This document shows, in pieces, positions 1 through 7,691 of a DNA stretch of 64,000 nt (positions are counted from its first letter, which is position 1; every line of letters begins with the position of its first letter). The stretch spans positions 12,050-76,049 of the forward strand of contig NZ_JABJWY010000037.1 in assembly GCF_013167215.1 (NCBI RefSeq). The letters are read 5' to 3'. Source of the stretch: Sphingobacterium prati (lineage in GTDB: Bacteria; Bacteroidota; Bacteroidia; Sphingobacteriales; Sphingobacteriaceae). The notes beneath the pieces were generated by a model. It was not told where the DNA came from and did no database searches. It saw nothing but the letters and a program-made list of their open reading frames with translations. Both the position numbers and the translations under genes were made by a program.

Positions 1-40
1 CCTATCGTTTCCTCTTTTTTGTTTCGTCATCCAATGTTTT
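1..40. repeat. Left copy of 40-bp direct repeat
   Basis: The first 40 bases of the window reappear identically at 2990-3029. Beyond base 40 the two copies diverge, with patchy similarity for about 30 bases. The distal copy lies inside a decayed coding remnant, so the left copy may be the tail of a second remnant cut by the window edge. The repeats bracket the two secreted-protein genes between them. Confidence 0.85.
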
Positions 41-95
41 AAAAGAAAATTGAATTTCCAAGGTGTAACGTAAATGAAACATTAGGTATTGCTAG

Positions 96-1139
96 CTATA
101 ATATCGATTTCAAATTTGTGTTGTTCAAACCTTTGTCTTTAAAAAAATCTTCGAGTGGTATTCCATTTATTTTCTTTGTTTTATACCAAAGGTTCAGTTT
201 TCTATTGAGCTGTTTATCGGGCATATAGTTTAATTTAGCTTTTTTAAAATAGTCCAAAAAATTACCGTTTAATATGCCATTATCCCAATAGAACTCAAAA
301 TCTCCAATTCCTTCTACTGCATACCAATCATTACCTTTATTTAAACCTGCACTTTTTGCAAACGGTATGCGAGGTTCATTTGTCCAAAATCTATCTATAG
401 CTATAGTTCGGCCATGATTATTTAAATTTATGGTAGTATCTTTTATTATTCCCCCTTTTAGCGTATTTAACTTTTCAGCGGAGAGATAATTTTGTTTTGA
501 AAAATTTTTACTCTGCGGATATATTCCCGCTGCATTGGTTCTATAAGGCTCAATATAGCCATTACCAATAAAATAGGACTCGGTTAAAGTCTCGTTGTCA
601 ACGAAAAAATATTCATTTTTTCGTTTTATGACGATTTTATAATCCGTTCTTTTCAAATTGAGTGATGGCGTCTCTGAAAAAATACCTAAAGGCGCATATG
701 TTGCATAAAATATATCTTTTGCGGCTGTTCTTAGCAGGCTATCCAAAGAAATTACGTTTATCTCCTTGTTAGCAACGGCTTTCGAGATATTTTTTAGCTC
801 AAATTTAGACCTTGTCAGCGGCGTTATGGTAACTAAGATATCAACGGGCAAATTTTTCCCATCACGCTCAAAGCTTATATAATTCTGAAATACTTTTTGA
901 TTTGAATCATCAGCAGTTATGCTTTTTTTGAACAGAAAATTATAAATAGTTAAATCTGGGAAATTGGTACTGTCGGATCCGATTTCCGCATATGTTCTTT
1001 TGCAGAATAAATGCCCATTCAATGAATCGGTTAGTTTGTCTTGATCAAATACAACATATTTGGTTTGAGCAAAGCCGCTACCAATAAGTTGAATGGCTGA
1101 TACGGCTAAGAAAGTAAATAAGATTATTATTTTGCGCAT
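96..1139 (-). CDS. Exported protein of unknown function
   Basis: A 347-residue protein with a clear Sec signal peptide: MRK, then a hydrophobic stretch to about residue 20, with probable cleavage after GFA-Q. No lipobox cysteine, transmembrane helix or catalytic motif is visible in the mature part, which is rich in Asn, Lys and aromatic residues. I do not recognise the family. It is the downstream gene of a pair. Its start overlaps the end of the zincin-like lipoprotein gene by 13 bases, so the two are probably translationally coupled and both act in the periplasm or outside the cell. Base composition is AT-rich compared with the genes beyond 13.8 kb, consistent with horizontal gain. Confidence 0.75.
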   Translation of the reverse strand: MRKIIILFTFLAVSAIQLIGSGFAQTKYVVFDQDKLTDSLNGHLFCKRTYAEIGSDSTNFPDLTIYNFLFKKSITADDSNQKVFQNYISFERDGKNLPVDILVTITPLTRSKFELKNISKAVANKEINVISLDSLLRTAAKDIFYATYAPLGIFSETPSLNLKRTDYKIVIKRKNEYFFVDNETLTESYFIGNGYIEPYRTNAAGIYPQSKNFSKQNYLSAEKLNTLKGGIIKDTTINLNNHGRTIAIDRFWTNEPRIPFAKSAGLNKGNDWYAVEGIGDFEFYWDNGILNGNFLDYFKKAKLNYMPDKQLNRKLNLWYKTKKINGIPLEDFFKDKGLNNTNLKSIL

Positions 1140-2578
1140 GATATTTTTTTAGTATTTAACGGTCCATTGGGATCAACATTACTATGTGTTTTTAAAAATT
1201 CATTAAATGCCGCATCTGTAATTTTGTAGTCTTTCTTTAATTTGTCAAATAGCGATGAAACATCTTGCGCCATTTGAGCATTGATAGAAGGATCAAACAT
1301 TTGTCCAGCTTGTCCAAGTCCAAGCATACTGGCCATAACATATTCATTTGAGGAATATCTGTTACCTCCCCAAGCTTTCAGAAAACCAATCATAACAGGA
1401 AATACATTGTCGGACATCATTGTTTGATGGTCACGATAATCTCCATTGAGGCCAGCCTTCTTCTGGATTTCAAGCGTTTTCAATGCAGAGGTAAACCAAA
1501 ATTCCTGAATTTTTTCATCCACAATACCATCTGCGTTCATCTTATTAGTTTTTAAAAAATAATTTGAATAGGCGTGAATTGCTTCGTGAAGAGCTGTAGC
1601 AGCAATTACAAGGTCTGAAGAATTGTTCAATGCATTTGCGTTGAAATAGATATCGACATCACGGTTTGTACTTTCATTGGGATTTGTAGCTGATGCAAGT
1701 CCATAATTGTACCCTTTATTAGGGTCCCAAGACATATCTGTTTTGAAGCTCCATTGTAAATTGGGGTTTCCAGTTCCATTTCCATCCAACGTAAAAGGTT
1801 TAACCATGTCTTTAAAAGTACTTAAATTTTCAAGATTCTTCAAGAAATTCTCCATACAAGCATAATTCTCAAATTTATATTTGACCGTATTTGGAGAAGT
1901 GCTAGAAGTTCCACCAGGGCTACCTGTCGAAGGGGGAATATTTGAATAATCACCTGGTCCACCAGAAAGCCACTGTTCGTAGTCATCATCTCCACCTGCG
2001 GAACAATAAACATTATTTAATTCACCAGCTACATATGCAGATACGCAAGGTTCTCTCATTGGCGGGAATCCTGCAATTAACCCACTACTATTGATATCAC
2101 CTTTGTATTCCCGAATTATAACTTTGTTAGAAGATAGAAATTTTGTTACAATTTTACCTTGGAAAAGTTCACGCGTAGCTTCGGAATTTGGTATGAAAGA
2201 AATAAATGAATACCCCCATTTATTATCCTTTTTTTGTGCTTTCAACCAAAAATAGTCGGCCAGATTTATTGAAAACGTTGAGTCACCATAATAAATTGTC
2301 TCTGAGCTACTTATTTTGATATATAAATTGTTCTCGTCTTTAACTACAACAGAGTCCCAATTGATATAACTTGTGAAAATGGAATTGAAAAAATTTTCGT
2401 TGTCAGCGAGAGGATTTTGAGCGTAAAACTCCTTTTTCACTTCATCAATATCGCTACTGGGGGAAAGCTCATTTTTCTCCTTAGTACATGAAATGATTAA
2501 AACAGATATTAGAATTGGTAGAATAAGATGTTTTAATTTAAAGATAGCATGCTTTAATGTAATGATGTTCTTTTGCAT
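1127..2578 (-). CDS. Putative zincin-like lipoprotein
   Basis: A 483-residue protein beginning with a lipoprotein signal (LIIS-C, Cys31). Residues 40-190 are a low-recognition domain. A Gly/Ser/Pro/Thr-rich linker follows at about 195-230, then a C-terminal domain holding the zinc-binding motif HEAIH (His331, Glu332, His335). This matches the HExxH signature of zinc metallopeptidases, with a helix before it as expected, but I cannot identify the third zinc ligand. The family and substrate are unknown. It is the first gene of a two-gene unit whose second gene is a secreted protein of unknown role. Activity as a surface or periplasmic protease is inferred from the motif alone. The HExxH could also be a non-catalytic relic. 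Confidence 0.7.
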   Translation of the reverse strand: MQKNIITLKHAIFKLKHLILPILISVLIISCTKEKNELSPSSDIDEVKKEFYAQNPLADNENFFNSIFTSYINWDSVVVKDENNLYIKISSSETIYYGDSTFSINLADYFWLKAQKKDNKWGYSFISFIPNSEATRELFQGKIVTKFLSSNKVIIREYKGDINSSGLIAGFPPMREPCVSAYVAGELNNVYCSAGGDDDYEQWLSGGPGDYSNIPPSTGSPGGTSSTSPNTVKYKFENYACMENFLKNLENLSTFKDMVKPFTLDGNGTGNPNLQWSFKTDMSWDPNKGYNYGLASATNPNESTNRDVDIYFNANALNNSSDLVIAATALHEAIHAYSNYFLKTNKMNADGIVDEKIQEFWFTSALKTLEIQKKAGLNGDYRDHQTMMSDNVFPVMIGFLKAWGGNRYSSNEYVMASMLGLGQAGQMFDPSINAQMAQDVSSLFDKLKKDYKITDAAFNEFLKTHSNVDPNGPLNTKKISCAK

Positions 2579-2748
2579 TATTTTGTTGTAGTGTTAATTT
2601 TAAGTTTAATATAGAAAATTAATTTAATATTAAAGCTTATTTATTTTTGTTTTTATTGTAAGTTTTTGATTTTCAGCTATTGCTTCAAGGGGCATCGAAT
2701 AAGAGTAGAACATTTGAGTCGAAGGCCAGCGCATGTTATTATTAGATT

Positions 2749-3095
2749 ATGGGTAATTCGTCAGATCTTTTGGCCGAGGCCTACTTTTGGATCGCACAGC
2801 AGCTGGATGAGCAGAAGGAAAGATTTAGCCTGACCGAGGGTGAGCAACGAACCGTGGCCTAGGCCATTATTACTGCTGCGATCAATCCTTTGAGCTGTGT
2901 ATGCTCGGTGCAAACCAGCTTGAGTTTTACACCAGTTATACGCAGCAGCCCTATTTTGGAGATTTGGGAGGGGCGATCCTAGACCAATACCTATCGTTTC
3001 CTCTTTTTTGTTTCGTCATCCAATGTTTTTTGAATACTATTGGATTTTCACTGTACGACGCCAATTTTTATGTTAGTCTTTCTCTCGAAAGGTAG
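2749..3095 (+). pseudogene. Decayed small gene (in-frame stop and frameshift)
   Basis: An ATG at 2749 opens a protein-like stretch (MGNSSDLLAEAYFWIAQQLD...) that hits TAG at 2860. Coding-like sequence continues past the stop, then apparently shifts frame to LGANQLEFYTSYTQQPYFGD, read in the frame of 2901. Both halves have natural amino-acid composition, so this looks like one gene broken by a nonsense change and an indel. The 40-bp direct repeat lies in its 3' part. I do not recognise the family. Its small size beside a secreted-protein cassette would fit an immunity-type protein, but that is only a guess. Confidence 0.4.
2990..3029. repeat. Right copy of 40-bp direct repeat
   Basis: Identical to bases 1-40. 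The spacing between copies is about 2.99 kb and contains the two minus-strand secreted-protein genes and the 5' part of the decayed gene. Such an arrangement could come from a tandem duplication, or from homologous insertion of the cassette. Confidence 0.85.
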
Positions 3096-3178
3096 CTAAT
3101 AACCGCTTTGTATAGTAAGAAGTAGCCGATGTGAAATAGTTTTATTTGGATAAAAAAAATAAAAAAAATATTATTTTA

Positions 3179-3186
3179 TAACTTTG
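3179..3186 (+). promoter_or_regulatory. Candidate TAnnTTTG -7 box
   Basis: TAACTTTG fits the Bacteroidota -7 consensus TAnnTTTG and lies about 100 bases before the ATG at 3285. The surroundings are extremely AT-rich. A TTTG lies at 3145-3148, but at 30 bases it is further away than the usual spacing, so only the -7 element is supported. Confidence 0.4.
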
Positions 3187-3284
3187 ATTATTAGGTCAAT
3201 AGACCTATTTGGGCGAATGGGACAAATGAACCCTTATCCCACGGTGATATAAGAATAAAAGTATATTTAATTTTTTAACCAATT

Positions 3285-4010
3285 ATGGATTCAGAGATCA
3301 AAAAATTGAAAACACAAGTTCGTGCACTGATTATAGTATGCCTGGTTCTCTTTTCGGGGATGACAGTGACATTGTTTACAGTGTTAAACACCAAAAAAGG
3401 TGGTGCGGTACTCGATGTGGAAAGGATAAATATCAGGGAGGCCGACGGAACCATAAAATTGGTGCTGAGTAATAAGACGCGACAACATCCCGGAAGAATG
3501 TTGGGGAAGGATGCTGATCCTAGGGAAAGGGAGGCTGGACTAATTTTCTTTAACAGCGATGGTGATGAATGTGGCGGATTGGTGTATGATAACGATAAAG
3601 AGCATGCCGGCATGGTCTATTCCATCGATAAGTATCAAGATGACCAGATCATGCAGTTACAATATATGGAGGACATAAAGTCCAATAAAAGGAAGTATGG
3701 ACTTCAACTATGGAGCTATGCGAAGGAAGACGCATTTGCGCAACGTCAAGATAGGTATAAAGAGTTAACCAATTCGGCATCACAACAATTGCGAGATTCA
3801 GCAATATCTATTCTTCGGGATGAAGGTCTTCTTGCAACTGAACGTATGTTTCTAGGTAAGAATTATAAGGATGAAGTAGGTTTATTTATACATGACAGTC
3901 AGGGCAGACCGAGAATCCGGATTATGGTAGATAAAGATAACCGGACTGTTTTGGAGACCATAGATACACTAGGAAATATAAAAAAGAACAAAATCAGTCA
4001 AATTGAGTAG
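3285..4010 (+). CDS. Membrane-anchored protein of unknown function
   Basis: A 241-residue protein with a short charged N-terminus, one transmembrane helix at about residues 13-34, and a soluble domain. The soluble part contains short beta-like segments with recurring phrases (READGTIKLVLSN, EAGLIFFNSDGDECGGL, EVGLFIHDSQGRPRIRI), which suggest a repetitive beta fold facing the periplasm. I recognise no catalytic motif and no family name. The gene stands alone, downstream of an AT-rich stretch with a candidate TAnnTTTG box, and is followed by 370 bases without a convincing gene. The start at 3285 is the only one that keeps the Lys-rich segment before the helix. Confidence 0.7.
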   Translation: MDSEIKKLKTQVRALIIVCLVLFSGMTVTLFTVLNTKKGGAVLDVERINIREADGTIKLVLSNKTRQHPGRMLGKDADPREREAGLIFFNSDGDECGGLVYDNDKEHAGMVYSIDKYQDDQIMQLQYMEDIKSNKRKYGLQLWSYAKEDAFAQRQDRYKELTNSASQQLRDSAISILRDEGLLATERMFLGKNYKDEVGLFIHDSQGRPRIRIMVDKDNRTVLETIDTLGNIKKNKISQIE

Positions 4011-4378
4011 TCATCTTTACGCTAGCTTACAGAAGCTTTACTCTGAATTTAATCGAGAGGAACCTATCAACAGCAGATTTCGCTTTAGCGCATTTTCGAT
4101 TGCTTATCGTGAGTCATTGTAGCCTTAAATTATCATTAATTTGTTTAATTAACAATTCTCTGTCCATTAGATAGCTCAAATGTTCCATGCTTACGAATAA
4201 TAGGATGCAGATGATCGTTGTGGAATTTAAAGACGAAAGTGTCAAAGCAGTTTTTCAATGTCGTGCAAAAAAAATGGACTAGACAACGAATGGAAATACA
4301 GCCGAGATCGCCCTTTTATTCCTAAACAATATTTCGGATATTTGGACAAAGGCCAGTTTTTAGTTAAAAGATTTTATC
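4011..4378. other. Gene-free interval before the MazG/helicase operon
   Basis: About 370 bases with only very short open frames. A 64-codon frame starting at 4258 overlaps the MazG-like gene in another frame and has no protein-like signature. The promoter of the downstream operon must lie here, but I see no clear consensus boxes, terminator or repeat. Confidence 0.5.
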
Positions 4379-4708
4379 ATGTCCGATATTCAGCAGTTAA
4401 TAGCACAGATCAGAGCATTCAGAGATGCCAGAGATTGGGAGCAGTTTCATAATTCCAAAGATCTTGCAGTGGCATTGAGCATTGAAGCTTCCGAGCTACT
4501 GGAGCTTTTCCTGTGGAAAGGCAACGAAGATGCTAATCCAGATAAACTGAAAAACGAACTTGCCGATGTGCTGATGTATGCCCTTTTACTTGCCGATAAG
4601 CATGGACTTGATGTCAAGCAGATCATCGAGGACAAGATGAAACTCAATAACGAAAAATACCCGGTCGAAAAAGCCAAGGGAACCGCAAAAAAATACAACG
4701 AACTATAA
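4379..4708 (+). CDS. MazG-like nucleotide pyrophosphohydrolase
   Basis: A 109-residue protein with the compact all-alpha NTP-pyrophosphatase fold of the MazG/RS21-C6 (dCTPase-like) group. The metal-binding signature is visible as EASELLE in the first core helix followed by ELADVLMY, giving the expected ExxE...ExxD acidic set. The C-terminal YPVEKAKG motif is also typical. These enzymes hydrolyse (d)NTPs to NMP and PPi. The stop codon overlaps the ATG of the following nuclease-helicase gene (TAATG), so the two are almost certainly translationally coupled. A free-standing nucleotide pyrophosphohydrolase tied to a helicase in an accessory region points to nucleotide depletion or signal turnover in phage defence, rather than housekeeping; that is inference. 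Confidence 0.88.
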   Translation: MSDIQQLIAQIRAFRDARDWEQFHNSKDLAVALSIEASELLELFLWKGNEDANPDKLKNELADVLMYALLLADKHGLDVKQIIEDKMKLNNEKYPVEKAKGTAKKYNEL

Positions 4709-6606
4709 TGAGATTATACGCTGGTTCGGCAAGTGATTTTATCCATCTCAATACAGAAAATAAACTTGTCGATTTACTTAGAGAACAGTTTTTAAAACAG
4801 TTCGGATACAATCCGTCGCACAATGAAGCCATGTCATGGCGCAATTCATTGTTTCGGCTTTCCTATATCATGGAGCGCCAGAATCTACAAGATCAGGGTG
4901 TCATGGTGGAGTACAAGCTTCCCCTAAGTGCCAAGCGTATCGATGTCGTTATCTACGGTCGTGATGAGCAGCAGTATAAGCAGGCTGTGATCGTCGAACT
5001 CAAACAATGGGAGAAATGTGAGTTCACGGATTACGATTCCGATTATGTCCTTACCTGGGTAGGAGGTGGTCATCGCTCGGTATTGCATCCAAGTATCCAG
5101 GTGGGGAACTACCTATATTATCTCAAGGAGAATAACAGCGCTTTTTACCAAGAAAAAGATCCCATTCAGGTATCAGCTTGTAGCTATTTGCACAATTATA
5201 ACATATCAAACGATACCACCCTTCAGGATCAGCGGTTTGAAGAAGCTGTTAAACGTTTTCCAATGTATGGATCTGAAGACAGCAGCCAGCTTTCTGCCTT
5301 TATCTATAGTCGCGTAGGAGCAGGTGAGGGGATGAGTATTCTCCAAGAGGTCGAACAGAGTAAGTTGCGACCATCGAAGAAACTGCTCAAACAGGTTTCC
5401 GGTGTTATTAAGCAAAAACTGAAAGGTGAATTGCAGCTCTTCGGCCAGGTAAAGGCTAAGGGAGATTATATCCTTTTGGACGAACAGCTGATCGTATATG
5501 ATACGGTGATGTCCCTTGCCAAGAAAGCAAAAGATAATCAAAAGTATGCGGTTATCGTCAAGGGAGGCGCTGGTACAGGCAAGTCTGTCGTAGGCTTGCA
5601 ATTATTGGCCGATCTTACCGCAAGCAATATCAATGCGCACTATGCAACAGGTTCTAAATCATTTACAGAGACCTTACGCAAGATCCTGGGCAAAGAGGCC
5701 AATAGCCTGCTCAAATACTTTATGTCCTATGGCGATGCCGAACCGAATGGCATTGATGTATTACTGATGGATGAGGCACATCGCATACGCGAACGTACCG
5801 GTTATCCTTTCAAATCCACAGGTCGTTTACAGATTGAAGATCTTCTTTGTGCAGCGCGGATTTCTGTATTCTTTGTAGACGATTATCAAGCCGTGCGGAG
5901 AGGAGAGATAGGTCAATCCATTTTCATTCGCCAGCAAGCTGAAAAGATGGGCTGTACAGTGTATGAATATAATCTGGAATCTCAGTTCCGTAATGGCGGT
6001 TCAGAAAAATACAGCCAATGGATAGATCATACGTTGCACATCCGAGAGACAGCTACGACCGAATGGAAGCAAGAAGATAATTTCGAATTCCAGATTATGG
6101 ATAGCCCACATGCCGTAGAGCAGGCCATTCGCGATAAAGTTGCCGAAGGCTATTCAGGCCGTATGATGGCGGGATTTTGTTGGCCTTGGACTAAGCAGGC
6201 CGATGCCGACGGTGAACTGCACAAAGATGTCATCGTAGGCGATTATATTCGCCCATGGAATGCAGATGAAAAGACGAAGGGTATGCGGCGTGGGATTCCA
6301 AAGTCACAGTACTGGGCCTATGAAGATGCAGGAATAGATCAGGTCGGATGTATCTATACAGCACAGGGCTTTGAGTTTGATTATGCGGGAGTGATCTTTG
6401 GTACAGATCTACGCTATAATCCGGACACAGCAGAATGGGAGGGTTTTCCTGAACATTCGCATGATAGCGCCGTAAAGGGAGCTGATTATTTACAGCTAGT
6501 AAAGAATACTTACCGCGTTCTGCTTGGGCGAGGAATGAAAGCTTGTTATGTCTATTTTATGGATAAGGAGACTGAACGGTATTTTAGGAGTAGGGTGAGA
6601 AGATAA
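4708..6606 (+). CDS. DUF2075 helicase-like protein with PD-(D/E)xK-like N-terminus
   Basis: A 632-residue protein. Residues about 60-105 carry a PD-(D/E)xK nuclease-like core: RIDVVIYG (Asp79), then AVIVELKQW with Glu97-x-Lys99. The rest is a DUF2075 (Schlafen group-3-like) P-loop ATPase. Walker A is GGAGTGKS at 286-293, Walker B is LLMDEAH at 352-358, then a FFVDDYQAV segment and late superfamily-1-type motifs (YTAQGFEFDYAGVI; KNTYRVLLGRG). It is coupled to the MazG-like gene through TAATG. The family contains predicted nucleic-acid remodelling ATPases often found in defence islands. Nuclease activity is inferred from the D...ExK pattern, and the first acidic residue of the motif is less certain. 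Confidence 0.88.
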   Translation: MRLYAGSASDFIHLNTENKLVDLLREQFLKQFGYNPSHNEAMSWRNSLFRLSYIMERQNLQDQGVMVEYKLPLSAKRIDVVIYGRDEQQYKQAVIVELKQWEKCEFTDYDSDYVLTWVGGGHRSVLHPSIQVGNYLYYLKENNSAFYQEKDPIQVSACSYLHNYNISNDTTLQDQRFEEAVKRFPMYGSEDSSQLSAFIYSRVGAGEGMSILQEVEQSKLRPSKKLLKQVSGVIKQKLKGELQLFGQVKAKGDYILLDEQLIVYDTVMSLAKKAKDNQKYAVIVKGGAGTGKSVVGLQLLADLTASNINAHYATGSKSFTETLRKILGKEANSLLKYFMSYGDAEPNGIDVLLMDEAHRIRERTGYPFKSTGRLQIEDLLCAARISVFFVDDYQAVRRGEIGQSIFIRQQAEKMGCTVYEYNLESQFRNGGSEKYSQWIDHTLHIRETATTEWKQEDNFEFQIMDSPHAVEQAIRDKVAEGYSGRMMAGFCWPWTKQADADGELHKDVIVGDYIRPWNADEKTKGMRRGIPKSQYWAYEDAGIDQVGCIYTAQGFEFDYAGVIFGTDLRYNPDTAEWEGFPEHSHDSAVKGADYLQLVKNTYRVLLGRGMKACYVYFMDKETERYFRSRVRR

Positions 6607-6885
6607 TTAAGAATAATAACGCCCGAAAGCTTCCTTGTTAAATGTAATACGGCGGACTAATTATAACTGGGCTATTTTATGTGATTATAAGGTATATTCG
6701 GATAGGTTATCTCCGAGGACTAATAATCTTTTATTTACAAGTGTTATTGGATCACTGTTTATTATTGGTACTCTATTATCGCTTTATACATCTTTTTAGC
6801 TTTCTAAAGGAAAATATTGTATATCTATTTCTTAATAATTTATATAGTATAATACTATAATAACCAGACTTAAAATTCTGAATTT

Positions 6886-7356
6886 TTAGTCGAATGAAGA
6901 TGCTAAGAGTTTATCGTGATTTAGTTTATACTCGATGACCTTTACTTCAACAGATTCAATATCAAGAAATTTTGCTAGACACAGTCGATGTTGACCTGAT
7001 GAAGTAAAGTATTTATTTTCAAATTGTAAAACTTGCTTCTCGTCGCCATATGGAAAATGAATATGCTTTACAACTTCGTCAGAGGTTTTAAAGTTTCTAA
7101 TGATATTATGCAGGTTTTTAAGAGAGGTGAAAAGTTTAATCCAGTCAATCAATTTCCGATCATTATAGCGGTCTGCATAATAGATCCCATTAATCTGCTT
7201 CGGAGAAATGGATTTAATCGTCCTTTTTACCTCTTCATAACAATTTCTATTGTGGACGTCACGATCAGGATGGTCAACGTTCCAATTATGCCAGTTTTTG
7301 GCCGTAAAATCTGAATAAATGGTTTTTAACCATTCTATTTTCTCATAATCTTCCAT
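6886..7356 (-). CDS. ParB/sulfiredoxin-fold-like protein
   Basis: A 156-residue soluble protein. Its C-terminal part reads SGQHRLCLAKFLDIESVEVKV, closely resembling the G-x-HR-x-x-A...L(G)-I-x-V-x-V motif of ParB N-terminal/sulfiredoxin-fold domains, which use this loop to bind nucleotide. The N-terminal half (WNVDHPDRDVHNRNCYEEV) is not familiar. It is too short for a chromosome-partitioning ParB and lacks a DNA-binding HTH. Stand-alone ParB-like proteins of this size occur in accessory and defence regions. It is transcribed in the same direction as the NACHT gene but is separated from it by a strong terminator, so it is probably independent. Function unknown. Confidence 0.65.
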   Translation of the reverse strand: MEDYEKIEWLKTIYSDFTAKNWHNWNVDHPDRDVHNRNCYEEVKRTIKSISPKQINGIYYADRYNDRKLIDWIKLFTSLKNLHNIIRNFKTSDEVVKHIHFPYGDEKQVLQFENKYFTSSGQHRLCLAKFLDIESVEVKVIEYKLNHDKLLASSFD

Positions 7357-7516
7357 TCAATTGTTTTTTAAGCACGTTATTTTTCCAACAGCTGCGATTG
7401 GACTTTTCTAATTTAGACATTTATGTCCAGTTTTAAGCTGTCTGATTTTTTGGGATACTTACAACTAACTACCCGTAAATACGTTAACGATTATATATTC
7501 ATTGAGAAGCGAAAAT

Positions 7517-7535
7517 AAGGGGTTCGAATCTATGG
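7517..7535 (+). other. Possible degenerate tRNA T-arm trace
   Basis: A GGGGTTCGAATC-like string resembles a tRNA T-loop, but the opposite stem side does not pair. It may be the decayed edge of an old integration event, or chance. Confidence 0.12.
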
Positions 7536-7645
7536 TAGGACTTTATTACTACGCGGCCAAAACAGCGAAAACTATTAAAGTAAGCTCATCTCTGTATAAA
7601 ATTATCCTACATTTACTTTATAACTTGTACTACATCTATCTAAAA

Positions 7646-7686
7646 ATCCCACTCACTTGAAACTTGGAGGATTCAGTGAGTGGGAT
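7646..7686 (-). terminator. Intrinsic terminator of the NACHT gene
   Basis: A perfect 12-bp inverted repeat, with arms at 7646-7657 (ATCCCACTCACT) and 7675-7686 and a 17-base loop. It lies six bases beyond the NACHT stop codon. Read on the minus strand it is followed by TTTTTAG, so it fits rho-independent termination. Confidence 0.85.
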
Positions 7687-7691
7687 ATAAT

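Noticed and set aside
4258..4452. 64-codon plus-strand frame as a gene
   Set aside because: It overlaps the start of the MazG-like gene in another frame and has no family signal or plausible start context.
7517..7535. Functional tRNA
   Set aside because: Only a T-loop-like string; neither arm pairs and no acceptor stem exists.
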